Source: Geojedonia litorea (GTDB taxonomy: Bacteria; Bacteroidota; Bacteroidia; Flavobacteriales; Flavobacteriaceae). Taken from it: DNA of 64,000 nt. The notes beneath the pieces were generated by a model. That model did no database searches and was not told where the DNA came from. It saw nothing but the letters and a program-made list of their open reading frames with translations. Shown piece after piece: positions 8,780 to 16,686 of this stretch. The stretch covers positions 62,001-126,000 of the forward strand of contig NZ_JBHSGP010000013.1 of NCBI RefSeq assembly GCF_042654525.1, given 5' to 3'. Both the position numbers and the translations under genes were made by a program. Every line of letters begins with the position of its first letter. The first letter of the stretch is position 1.

Positions 8780-9391
8780 ATGGTTAGACCTTTATACTTA
8801 AGTTTATTAATTCTGTTGTTTTGTTCTTGTGCTGAAAGCCAAACCAAGCTTATAGGTGGTCCTTGTGAAGGTTGCGAGGCCATTTATGAATATGGTACTA
8901 AAGCTTTAAAAGCAATTGATACTATTCCAGGATTTAAAGAAAGTTCGAATAAAATCAAGATTAGTGGTACTGTATATAAAGTTGATGGTAAAACACCTGC
9001 TAAAGACGTGATTTTGTATATTTATCACACCAATAGCAAAGGTATTTACCCTTCCAATAGCGGTTCAAAAGGATGGGAAAGGCGCCATGGTTATATGCGC
9101 ACCTGGTTAAAAACAGATGCTCAAGGAAGTTATACATTTTACACAAGCCGTCCAGCATCTTACCCTAATGCTACCATCCCACAACATATTCATATAACAG
9201 TTAAAGAGCCAGATAAAAATGAATATTATATTGAAGATATCTATTTTTCAGATGATCCATATTTAACTTCCAATATTAAAAATCGGGCGCAACCAAGAGG
9301 TGGTAAAGGTGTTGTTTCATTATCTGGGTCGGGAAAAATTAAAGAAGCACAAAGAAACATTGTTTTAGGGTTACACATACCTAATTATTAA
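8780..9391 (+). CDS. Lipoprotein of the intradiol ring-cleavage dioxygenase family
   Basis: Starting at the ATG at 8780 gives a good lipoprotein signal (MVRPLYLSLLILLFCSC, lipobox FCSC). The upstream ATG at 8732 would place 16 extra residues before it. The mature part has the transthyretin-like beta sandwich of protocatechuate 3,4-dioxygenase beta subunits: KISGTVYKVDGKTPAKDVILYIYHTN..., then SYTFYTSRPASYPN and PQHIHITVKEP. Two Tyr and two His normally hold the ferric iron; candidates are Tyr in IYHTN/RHGYMR and His in PQHIHI. Exported members occur in many Bacteroidetes and their substrates are unknown. The 198 bp to the next gene hold no recognisable feature. Confidence 0.75.
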   Translation: MVRPLYLSLLILLFCSCAESQTKLIGGPCEGCEAIYEYGTKALKAIDTIPGFKESSNKIKISGTVYKVDGKTPAKDVILYIYHTNSKGIYPSNSGSKGWERRHGYMRTWLKTDAQGSYTFYTSRPASYPNATIPQHIHITVKEPDKNEYYIEDIYFSDDPYLTSNIKNRAQPRGGKGVVSLSGSGKIKEAQRNIVLGLHIPNY

Positions 9392-9589
9392 TAAAAACGG
9401 CTTCAATTATTCGTAAAGTTTTGTCGATTTTCAAAAGCTACTTAATTTGAATTTTATCTCCTATTTGTACTGGAATAATTGAAACATTCGTCAAAATTTT
9501 AGTTTAAATGTTAATAACCCGGTTAACAACATATAAAAGCATGGCTTTATAGGCTATACTTAATTTTTATTTTTAGTAAAATTTAAGCC

Positions 9590-9994
9590 ATGACTGATCG
9601 AACTACAAACCTCAATCACATTCGTCCTGTAATCACTTCTGCTTTAATTTATGATACTATGAGTGATGACGAACGTTTTCAAAATGCTACTTTACGTCCA
9701 GTAATCAAGTTTCAAAACGAATTATTAATTTCTGTTTTCAAAAATTATATTGCAAAGCATAAAAATGTGTTTTATGAACTATCTTTGCCAAAACAATTGG
9801 ACTATATTGAAAATGCCATTCATAAAGACATGAAGTTCAGAAACTCACTAAAAGGAATGGTCATAGGTCAATTTACAATTGAAGAATATGAGATCTACAT
9901 CAAAAACTCTTCTGCTCTAAATAAACGTATGATGAGTCTTGTAAAAGATCGATTAATTGATCACATTCAACTTATAGTGCCTAAAGTGGCATAG
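9590..9994 (+). CDS. Conserved flavobacterial protein, function unknown
   Basis: I do not recognise this 134-residue protein by a characterised family. It is soluble with no signal peptide, starts MTDRTTNLNHIRPVIT, and has mainly helical character with a central KQLDYIENAIHKDMKFRNSLKGMVIGQFT segment. The pattern RNSLKGMVIGQFTIEEYEIY suggests a compact helical domain. The stop is 4 bp before the start of the GreA/B-like gene, so the two are almost certainly co-transcribed and may work together. I have an uncertain memory that homologues are sometimes labelled as glyoxalases, but no vicinal-oxygen-chelate metal motif is visible, so I do not adopt that name. Confidence 0.65.
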   Translation: MTDRTTNLNHIRPVITSALIYDTMSDDERFQNATLRPVIKFQNELLISVFKNYIAKHKNVFYELSLPKQLDYIENAIHKDMKFRNSLKGMVIGQFTIEEYEIYIKNSSALNKRMMSLVKDRLIDHIQLIVPKVA

Positions 9995-9998
9995 CTTT

Positions 9999-10445
9999 AT
10001 GAGTATAAAACAAGAACTTCTACAGGTTTGTTTAGACCATGTAAACAAACGTATTTACAATTATAAACAAGAAATAGAAACTATAAAAGAGTCCATTGAA
10101 AGTAATGACAAAAGTACCGATGAAGATGATGATTCTGGTCATGGTAAACTTTTAAATGATCTCGAGAAAAATATGATTCACCTTGCTGATGCTAACAAAA
10201 TGTTGGATATGTTGAGCCTCATTAACCCAAAACTTAAGAATGATAAGGCCGTACTTGGTAGTTTGATATCTACCCAAAGCACTGCCTTTTTTTTATCAGT
10301 AAGTGTTGGTAAAATAGATTTGGAGCATGGAACCTATTTTGCAATTTCATTGCAATCCCCAATAGGTGCATTATTAAAAAACAAAGAAGTTGGTGAGCAT
10401 ATTAATTTTAATGGAACCGATTATACCATCAATTCAATTATATAG
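9999..10445 (+). CDS. GreA/GreB-like C-terminal domain protein
   Basis: A 148-residue protein. Its N-terminal half is a likely coiled coil (about residues 1-80), as in the Gre-factor finger but interrupted by an acidic loop NDKSTDEDDDSGHG. The C-terminal part FAISLQSPIGALLKNKEVGEHINFNG resembles the FKBP-like C-terminal domain of GreA/GreB (ISPxSPLGxALLGKKVGDxV). This suggests a Rnk/Gre-type protein that docks on RNA polymerase, but the tip residues needed for transcript cleavage are not recognisable. The housekeeping greA is not in the window. The gene overlaps the convergent DUF2461 gene by 8 bp. Confidence 0.65.
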   Translation: MSIKQELLQVCLDHVNKRIYNYKQEIETIKESIESNDKSTDEDDDSGHGKLLNDLEKNMIHLADANKMLDMLSLINPKLKNDKAVLGSLISTQSTAFFLSVSVGKIDLEHGTYFAISLQSPIGALLKNKEVGEHINFNGTDYTINSII

Positions 10446-11115
10446 TTGATTCTCCATTTAAATTTGTAGTGAGTACAGCACTCATATAATCAAAAAAGGG
10501 TCTGATAGCTTTAAAAGAATTATTAACGTCTTCTAAAAAGGTATCAGAAAGCACTTCTAAATCAGAATATTTTTTAGTAAAAATGTATTGCTTCTTCCTG
10601 ATGAGATCAATTGCAGGATGATTTTTATCAAAATCTCTTGGTGCTGTTTTAAGTTCGTCACCAACAAACTCGCCCCAAACCGATTTAAAGGATTTATCAT
10701 TGACAATAGTTCTAATTTCGGAATCATCAATTTCAAATTCTTTTCTAATTCGGTATAAATCATCACTATTGGGTTCCCAAAAACCTGTTGCAATAAAAGA
10801 CTCATTATTAGGAGCAATATGCAAATAATAACCACCTCTTAATTCTGGCTTTTTTCTATGATATGATCCGCCAAAATGAGTTTTATAGGGTAATTTGTTT
10901 TTAGAAAATCTAACGTCTCTATAAATCCTGAACATTTTAAATTGATCAACATCATCGTGAGCTTTTAGCATTTCAAACAAATGTTTATAAGCCATTTTTA
11001 CTTCGGCCTCAATGGTTTTGAATTCTTTTTTGTGTTCATTAAACCAATCTCGATCATTATTTTTTTCTAGCCGATTAAAAAAATCTAAAACATTTTTTGA
11101 GATTTTAATACTCAT
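10438..11115 (-). CDS. DUF2461 family protein
   Basis: 225 residues, matching the DUF2461 (TIGR02453) layout: N-terminal FFNRLEKNNDRDWFNEHKKEF, then FRIYRDVRFSKNKLPYKTHFGG and GGYYLHIAPNNESFIATGFWEP. The charged, conserved RDVRFSKDK-type motif is the family hallmark. No biochemical function is established for this cytoplasmic family. It is convergent with the GreA/B-like gene (8-bp overlap) and lies just downstream of a terminator, so it has its own promoter between 11116 and 11147. Confidence 0.88.
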   Translation of the reverse strand: MSIKISKNVLDFFNRLEKNNDRDWFNEHKKEFKTIEAEVKMAYKHLFEMLKAHDDVDQFKMFRIYRDVRFSKNKLPYKTHFGGSYHRKKPELRGGYYLHIAPNNESFIATGFWEPNSDDLYRIRKEFEIDDSEIRTIVNDKSFKSVWGEFVGDELKTAPRDFDKNHPAIDLIRKKQYIFTKKYSDLEVLSDTFLEDVNNSFKAIRPFFDYMSAVLTTNLNGESTI

Positions 11116-11147
11116 TTTTTCAATTTTTGGTTGACTCTAAAATACAA

Positions 11148-11174
11148 AAAAGCCCTAAAGATTTAGGGCTTTTA
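11148..11174 (-). terminator. Terminator downstream of the dps remnant
   Basis: Stem AAAGCCCTAA / TTAGGGCTTT with a four-base loop, plus flanking A- and T-runs. It sits 19 bp beyond the stop codon of the broken dps reading frame, i.e. where the terminator of the intact gene would be. Confidence 0.75.
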
Positions 11175-11192
11175 TATAAACATTATGATTTA

Positions 11193-11449
11193 TTATTCAG
11201 AATCTGATGAAGAAAAGGTTTTGATAACAATTTTGCCTTTTTCTTTGTCATAATATTCATAAACAAAATTTCCTTCTGCATCAAAATATAACTTTTTGAA
11301 CCTTAAAAAAGATCAAAGATTTTTTTGCCTAAAACATTACAGTGAAAGTTTCTTAATTTTTGATAATAGATATGGTAATTGGCCATTAATTTATTAAGTT
11401 CGACTACTACTGGCAACAGTTTTTCATCTTGCATGTCCAAAGAGCTCAT
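11193..11449 (-). pseudogene. Broken dps-like gene (ferritin-like DNA-protection protein)
   Basis: Reading leftward from ATG at 11449 gives 48 codons (MSSLDMQDEKLLPVVVELNK, then LMANYHIYYQKLRNFHCN, then VLGKKIFDLF) ending in TAA at 11303-11305. This is the N-terminal helix A of a Dps protein: NxLLxxYxxYYQxLRxFHW is the family text, and FFELHxxFEE should follow. Here the Trp after the ferroxidase His is Cys, and the frame ends at DLF. A different frame from about 11308 to the stop at 11193 encodes KKLYFDAEGNFVYEYYDK and an acidic tail SSSDSE. It has no start codon, does not look like a Dps C-terminus, and may come from another gene. Dps is normally about 155 residues, so most of the gene is deleted. 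Confidence 0.65.
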
Positions 11450-11551
11450 TGTTTAAGTATATAGTTTGTTATTAGGTTTGTATACAATATAGCCTATGGA
11501 CTACAAGGCAAATGTCAAGTGATTTAACATGCTTTAATAACTTAAATTATG

Positions 11552-12622
11552 TTAAAGCCATTTCTTTCTTCTAAAATAAATTAACATAAAAATGAAGAGA
11601 ACTATCATTACACCCCAAAGAATAAAATAGCTGTATTCATAATGTAGTTCAGGGATATGGTCAAAATTCATCCCGTAAATCCCGGCAATAAACGTTAGTG
11701 GAATAAAGATAGTTGCAATAATGGTAAGTACTTTCATTACTTCATTCATTTTATTGCTTATTATGGTCATATGCATATCCATTAAACTCCATACCATTTC
11801 ACGATATAAATCAACCGATTCACTAACTTGAACGATGTGATCATATAAGTCTCTAATAAAGCTGTGGGTTTTTTGATGAATTATATGACCTTCAATTTTT
11901 TCCAATTTATTAACTACTTCTCTAAAAGGCAGTATTGATCTTCTAATTTTTAAGATTTCCGATTTTAACTCTTGAATTTGAATCGGCGTATTTTGATTAT
12001 CTGAATTTCCATTGAATATTCCGGCTTCTAGATCTTCAATACGGTCACCACTGGCCTCAATGACTGAAAAATATTGGTCCACAACGGCATCAAGTATTGT
12101 GTACATTAAATAGTCTGAAGCTAATGACCTTATTCTACCTTTTCCATGTGAAATCCGTTCTCTTAAATCATCAAAAACGTCGCCATCAGCTTCTTGAAAT
12201 GTTAGAACATAATTTTTTCCAACCACCATACTAACGTGTTCATAGTTTAAAGATTCATCCTGTTTAAAAAAAACCATTTTAAAAACAATAAAAAGGTAGT
12301 TTTCAAACTCTTCTATTTTTGGCCTTTGATTGGTGTTTACAATATCTTCTAAAGTTAAGGGGTGCAAATTATAGTGTGTCCCCAATGTTTCAATCTCTTG
12401 CAGATTATTAAGTCCATTAATATTAATCCAAGTGATATGGCTAGTGATATCAAAGTTAAAAGCATCAGCAACACTTTTAGATTCAAATTTTTTATAGTCT
12501 TCTTTATTATAAGAGATAACTTCAACAAAAGTTTCTTCTGATTGCTTCTTTCCTCGGTAAGCCATTGTACCTGGAGAAAGGTTTTTGGTTTTATATGACT
12601 TTTTTTTCTTTTTAGATTTCAT
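11552..12622 (-). CDS. corA: Magnesium/cobalt transporter CorA
   Basis: A 356-residue CorA-family divalent cation channel. The large N-terminal cytoplasmic alpha/beta and helical funnel (residues about 1-290) is followed by two C-terminal membrane segments. The family-defining GMN motif is present as GIYGMNFDHIPE between them, and the second segment ends in a positively charged tail FRRKKWL. The N-terminus starts with a very basic stretch MKSKKKKKSYKTKN. It imports Mg2+ (possibly Co2+ or Ni2+) across the inner membrane as a pentamer. It is a lone gene; the broken dps gene lies downstream with the same orientation. Confidence 0.93.
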   Translation of the reverse strand: MKSKKKKKSYKTKNLSPGTMAYRGKKQSEETFVEVISYNKEDYKKFESKSVADAFNFDITSHITWININGLNNLQEIETLGTHYNLHPLTLEDIVNTNQRPKIEEFENYLFIVFKMVFFKQDESLNYEHVSMVVGKNYVLTFQEADGDVFDDLRERISHGKGRIRSLASDYLMYTILDAVVDQYFSVIEASGDRIEDLEAGIFNGNSDNQNTPIQIQELKSEILKIRRSILPFREVVNKLEKIEGHIIHQKTHSFIRDLYDHIVQVSESVDLYREMVWSLMDMHMTIISNKMNEVMKVLTIIATIFIPLTFIAGIYGMNFDHIPELHYEYSYFILWGVMIVLFIFMLIYFRRKKWL

Positions 12623-12755
12623 TTATAGTTGCTTTTATGAAATAATTCGAAATTATATGGGTTTTCATAAAAATATAAACTTTTTATATAGTAAGGCTCA
12701 ATTATACCATAAGATTTTATAATTGTAGAGTACATCAAATTGTAAAATGAATGTA

Positions 12756-12763
12756 TATATTTG
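12756..12763 (+). promoter_or_regulatory. -7 box (TATATTTG) upstream of the small conserved gene
   Basis: A perfect TAnnTTTG box at 12756-12763 implies transcription from about 12770. That argues that the true start of the following gene is the ATG at 12840 rather than the one at 12747. A TTG at 12740-12742 is closer than usual for a -33 element, so the match is partial. Confidence 0.35.
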
Positions 12764-12839
12764 CGCAAAATTATTTAGGACTTGCATTTTGAATATATTT
12801 TCAGTAATATGCAAGTTTAATTCTTCAATACAACTATTC

Positions 12840-13064
12840 ATGGGAAGACCTCCAACAAGACCGATAAAATTTAGAGACGGATTTTATATAGAGATTCGAA
12901 ATAAAGGTAAGGCTACAGGTATAAAAATTCACAGAGACACTAAAGATCAAATGTTGAGGACTATTAAAGAGTACGAGCAAACAAAAGATGTCATTATATT
13001 AGGTGAATCCAAAAATGGAAAATGGGTGAATAAGACCCCGGTTTTACATGTTGTGGAAGATTAA
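12840..13064 (+). CDS. Small conserved flavobacterial protein, function unknown
   Basis: 74 residues from MGRPPTRPIKFRDGFYIEIR. The alternative ATG at 12747 would add 31 residues of hydrophobic and Cys-rich text that lie upstream of the predicted transcription start. The protein is basic, with strands and a central helix (KDQMLRTIKEYEQTKDVIIL) and a C-terminal KNGKWVNKTPVLHV. I do not recognise a named family. The small basic fold would fit a nucleic-acid- or ribosome-associated protein, but that is only a guess from charge. Confidence 0.6.
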   Translation: MGRPPTRPIKFRDGFYIEIRNKGKATGIKIHRDTKDQMLRTIKEYEQTKDVIILGESKNGKWVNKTPVLHVVED

Positions 13065-13161
13065 TCGTTTTTTTGTAGAATATTCTTTTTCTTTAAGTTT
13101 ATTGAACCATTAGTTTTAATTTTCATAAATTGTTGTGTTTTTACTAACTAACTTACAATTT

Positions 13162-13599
13162 ATGACTTCAATTTCTTCTTCAAAACCACCTTTTTGGTAT
13201 TGGATTGTATGTGCAATAGCACTGATCTGGAATGGTATGGGTGTTATGCAATATTTAGGACAAGCTTACAATACCGATGCTTTTCGTGGGCAATATACAA
13301 CAGAGCAATTAGAACTTTTAGCTGACACACCTGCTTGGGTAACTGCCGCTTTTGCTTTGGCAGTTTTTGCAGGAGTTACTGGTGCGTTGGCTCTACTTTT
13401 AAGAAAAAAACTGGCCTACCATTTATTATTGATTTCTCTTTTAGCAGTAATGGCACAAATGGTTTACAATTTATTCATAATTGATTCTATAGCTATTTAT
13501 GGACCAGGAGCTGCTACGATGACTGCTATGGTTATATTGTTTGCAATCTTATTACTTTGGTTTTCTAAAAAAGCTATTGCAAAAGGTTGGATTTCGTAA
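13162..13599 (+). CDS. Four-helix inner-membrane protein, function unknown
   Basis: 145 residues from MTSISSSKPPFWYWIV; the in-frame ATG at 13135 adds nine residues and is less likely. Four hydrophobic segments are visible at about residues 11-31, 60-80, 85-105 and 115-137, with an exposed loop QAYNTDAFRGQYTTEQLELLADTPAW between the first two. Similar flavobacterial proteins are sometimes labelled sugar transporters, but nothing in the sequence supports transport. It stands alone between the small conserved gene and the convergent sugar kinase. Confidence 0.65.
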   Translation: MTSISSSKPPFWYWIVCAIALIWNGMGVMQYLGQAYNTDAFRGQYTTEQLELLADTPAWVTAAFALAVFAGVTGALALLLRKKLAYHLLLISLLAVMAQMVYNLFIIDSIAIYGPGAATMTAMVILFAILLLWFSKKAIAKGWIS

Positions 13600-13619
13600 G
13601 CGACAAATTCCAATTGAAC

Positions 13620-14480
13620 TTATAAATCTTTAGTATGATATGAGACAAGACCTTCAATTGGGCGCCGTTCAAAATTACCGGTTGCAAACTTAAATTCTTG
13701 AGCTATTTCCTTAATTTCATTTTGGGCAAAAAAGGCTATTGAACCTGCAAAATGTACAGGAACAGTTTTTAGTTCTTCGGCATATTGAAGAATCATATTC
13801 TTAGAAAAGAGTCGTATGCCCTTTTTTATTAATTCTTTTATATAGTTAGAATCCTTGTATAAAAACATAAATTCAGCAAAAGTTGCCAAATAAGCATTTG
13901 GATTGGGTTGCTTATAAAGATTATATTTTATAAAATCAGGTTCTAAATTATAGCGATCTGCAAAAGCCACTTTAATCTCTTCTGGCATATGGTTGAAGTA
14001 ATAATCCCTGATTAGCTCTTTGCCATAATAATTTCCACTAGCCTCATCCATTAAGGTATAACCTAATGACTTAACCCTTTGATGTAACTTTTCACCGTCA
14101 TAGTAGCTACAATTAGATCCTGTACCCATTATACAAACTACTGCAGCTTCGTCATCATGGTTAAGCGTCGCACGTACAGCAGCCATAGTGTCTTCTGTGA
14201 CTTCTATGTGAGCATTTAAGAAAATAGATTGAAGTACTTCGGCAAGCATAAGCCGTGGCTTTTCGGTTCCGCAACCTGCACCGTAAAAAAACAAGTGAGT
14301 GACTTCAGATTTAATTTGCATTAATTCTTCACTCTTGCTAATTATTTTATTCAGCTTTTTTTCTTTAAGAATGGCAGGATTAAGACCTTGAGTTCTTATT
14401 TTTTCGAGAAGCTGTTTACCATTACTATCTACAGCCATCCAATCACATTTGGTGGAGCCGCTATCTACAATTAATATCAT
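13620..14480 (-). CDS. N-acetylglucosamine kinase-like BadF/BadG ATPase family protein
   Basis: 286 residues with the actin-like ATPase fold. The phosphate-1 loop is ILIVDSGSTKCDWMAVDSNG at the very N-terminus, the second phosphate region is CIMGTGSNCSYYDG at about residue 105, and VHFAGSIAFF lies near the C-terminus. The family includes N-acetylglucosamine kinases; in Bacteroidetes it may phosphorylate GlcNAc or muropeptide sugars during cell-wall recycling. It follows gapA by 64 bp in the leftward glycolytic run pfkA-gapA-kinase, consistent with feeding sugar phosphates into glycolysis. Confidence 0.8.
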   Translation of the reverse strand: MILIVDSGSTKCDWMAVDSNGKQLLEKIRTQGLNPAILKEKKLNKIISKSEELMQIKSEVTHLFFYGAGCGTEKPRLMLAEVLQSIFLNAHIEVTEDTMAAVRATLNHDDEAAVVCIMGTGSNCSYYDGEKLHQRVKSLGYTLMDEASGNYYGKELIRDYYFNHMPEEIKVAFADRYNLEPDFIKYNLYKQPNPNAYLATFAEFMFLYKDSNYIKELIKKGIRLFSKNMILQYAEELKTVPVHFAGSIAFFAQNEIKEIAQEFKFATGNFERRPIEGLVSYHTKDL

Positions 14481-14544
14481 AAAATTCAGAGATAATGTTC
14501 AGTGGCCATATAATATTCCACAACCACTGAACATTTAATTGTTG

Positions 14545-15546
14545 TTATAAAGAATGTACTTTTTGAGCAAGGTCCACTAATTTATTGGAATAGCCAAACT
14601 CGTTATCATACCAAGATACTACCTTAAAGAATCTAGAATTCAATTCAATTGCAGCTTCGGCATCAAAAATACTTGTACGTGCATCACTTACAAAATCTTG
14701 AGATACAACAAGTTCATCAGTATAGCCTAATACACCTTTCATTTTTCCTTCTGAAGCAGTCTTAAATGCCTTTTTAATTTCTTCTAATGAAGTTTCTTTT
14801 TTAGTTCTAAAAGTTAAATCTACAACCGATACATCAGCCGTAGGTACTCTAAAAGCCATACCTGTAAGCTTTCCATTTAATTCTGGAATAACTTTACCTA
14901 CAGCTTTTGCTGCTCCAGTAGATGCTGGAATAATGTTCAACAAGGCACTTCTACCACCTCTCCAGTCTTTTTTTGATGGACCATCAACCGTTAATTGAGT
15001 GGCAGTTGTTGCATGAACAGTTGTCATTAATCCTTCTTCAATCCCGAAGTTATCCTCTAATACTTTTGCTAAAGGTGCTAAACAGTTGGTAGTACATGAA
15101 GCGTTTGACACAATGGTGTCTGTTGATTTAAGTTTGTCATCATTAACACCCATCACAAACATTGGAGCGTTTGCACTTGGCGCTGAAATAACTACTTTTT
15201 TTGCACCAGCTTGAATATGATAATCTGCAGTTTCTAAAGTTGTGAAAATACCAGTACACTCTGCTACAATATCTGCTCCAGCTTCATCCCATTTTAAATT
15301 TTTAGGATCTCTTTCTGCCGTAATTCTCACTTTTTTACCATTCACTATAAGATGCCCATCTTTTACTTCAATGGTTCCATTGAATCTTCCATGTACTGAA
15401 TCATATTCTAATAGGTATGCTAAATGCTCAACATCTAATAGGTCGTTAATTGCTACAACGTCTACATCTGGTCTGTCTAATGTTGCTCTAAAAACAATTC
15501 TTCCTATTCTTCCAAATCCGTTAATTCCTAACTTTAATTTTGTCAT
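14545..15546 (-). CDS. gap: Glyceraldehyde-3-phosphate dehydrogenase, type I
   Basis: 333-residue NAD-dependent glycolytic enzyme. The Rossmann fold begins KLGINGFGRIGRIVFR. The catalytic Cys is residue 151 in SNASCTTNCLAPL, and the His partner is residue 178 in TTVHATTATQ. The C-terminal WYDNEFGYSNKLVDL helix is also present. It lies 16 bp downstream of pfkA, so both glycolytic genes are likely one transcript, with the sugar kinase following. The Bacteroidetes genome may hold a second paralogue, which the window cannot show. Confidence 0.97.
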   Translation of the reverse strand: MTKLKLGINGFGRIGRIVFRATLDRPDVDVVAINDLLDVEHLAYLLEYDSVHGRFNGTIEVKDGHLIVNGKKVRITAERDPKNLKWDEAGADIVAECTGIFTTLETADYHIQAGAKKVVISAPSANAPMFVMGVNDDKLKSTDTIVSNASCTTNCLAPLAKVLEDNFGIEEGLMTTVHATTATQLTVDGPSKKDWRGGRSALLNIIPASTGAAKAVGKVIPELNGKLTGMAFRVPTADVSVVDLTFRTKKETSLEEIKKAFKTASEGKMKGVLGYTDELVVSQDFVSDARTSIFDAEAAIELNSRFFKVVSWYDNEFGYSNKLVDLAQKVHSL

Positions 15547-15562
15547 GATTTTTTATTTAATG

Positions 15563-16549
15563 TTATGTGGTCATAATATCTGACACACGTAGTAATTCTT
15601 TATCTATTTTTGACTGGCCTTTAATAGCCTGATCTAATGGCGTTAAAGCCATTTTGTCATTTAATAATCCTACCATATAATTGGTTTGTCCTTCCAGAAG
15701 GCTTTCTACAGCTTTCACTCCCATTCTACTAGCCAATACACGATCAAAACAAGATGGTGATCCTCCTCGTTGCATATGACCAAGTACTGAAACTCGCACT
15801 TCATATTCGGTCATGTTTTCTTCAACGTAATCTTTAAGTTCAAATACATTTTTACCAATTTTGTCGCCTTCTGCAACAACAACAATACTTGAAGACTTCC
15901 CTGAACGTTTACTACGTCTTAAAGACTCGAGTAATCGATCTAAACCTAAATTCTCTTCAGGTATAAGGATTTCCTCTGCTCCTGCTCCAACACCAACATT
16001 TAATGCAATATGACCAACATCACGCCCCATAACCTCGACGAAAAACAATCGATTATGCGAACTCGCCGTATCTCTGATTTTATCAATAACTTCAACAACA
16101 GTATTTAGTGCCGTGTCATAACCTAAAGTATGGGTAGTTCCAAAGATATCATTATCAATTGTACCCGGAATTCCCATTACTGGAAAACCAAATTCTTGAT
16201 TAAAAATCATGGCTCCCGTGAACGATCCATCTCCACCAATAACAACTAATGCGTCAATATTTTGTTCCTTTAATTTTTCGTAGGCAATTTTACGGCCTTC
16301 AGCTGTTCTAAATTCTTTTGATCTGGCCGATTTTAGTATAGTTCCTCCTTTATTGATAATGCCTTTCACACTTCGAGCATTCATTTCTTTAAAATCACCT
16401 TCGATCATACCTTCATATCCGCGATAAATTCCAACACAATCAACATGGTAATAAGCACATGTTCGTACAACAGAACGTATGGCAGCATTCATTCCTGGAG
16501 AGTCACCACCAGAGGTCATCACACCTATTTTTTTAATGCTTTTTGACAT
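15563..16549 (-). CDS. pfkA: ATP-dependent 6-phosphofructokinase
   Basis: 328 residues; phosphorylates fructose-6-phosphate to fructose-1,6-bisphosphate. Visible landmarks are the ATP-binding GVMTSGGDSPGMNAAIRSVVR at the N-terminus, GGDGSFTGAMIF at about 103-114 (the Gly at the second position suggests ATP rather than pyrophosphate as donor), and the catalytic PGTIDNDIFGT loop with Asp as base. VSVLGHMQRGGSPSCFDRVLASRMG is the PFK signature. It is first in the leftward run pfkA-gap-kinase; the 137-bp region up to 16686 separates it from the end of the tamB-like gene. Confidence 0.96.
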   Translation of the reverse strand: MSKSIKKIGVMTSGGDSPGMNAAIRSVVRTCAYYHVDCVGIYRGYEGMIEGDFKEMNARSVKGIINKGGTILKSARSKEFRTAEGRKIAYEKLKEQNIDALVVIGGDGSFTGAMIFNQEFGFPVMGIPGTIDNDIFGTTHTLGYDTALNTVVEVIDKIRDTASSHNRLFFVEVMGRDVGHIALNVGVGAGAEEILIPEENLGLDRLLESLRRSKRSGKSSSIVVVAEGDKIGKNVFELKDYVEENMTEYEVRVSVLGHMQRGGSPSCFDRVLASRMGVKAVESLLEGQTNYMVGLLNDKMALTPLDQAIKGQSKIDKELLRVSDIMTT

Positions 16550-16686
16550 AGTTTTTCAATTTGAAAAAGTAAAACTAATAAACTAAAACTAGATTTAGAG
16601 CAGTATTTATGAATAATTTAGATGCTAACAAAACTTCAAACGTTTTCGTTAATAAAAACCTTAATTTTTAGAAGAATATTCAAGGA

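Noticed and set aside
10557..10835. 92-codon leftward frame
   Set aside because: Alternative frame inside the well-supported DUF2461 gene, with low-complexity Ile/Leu text.
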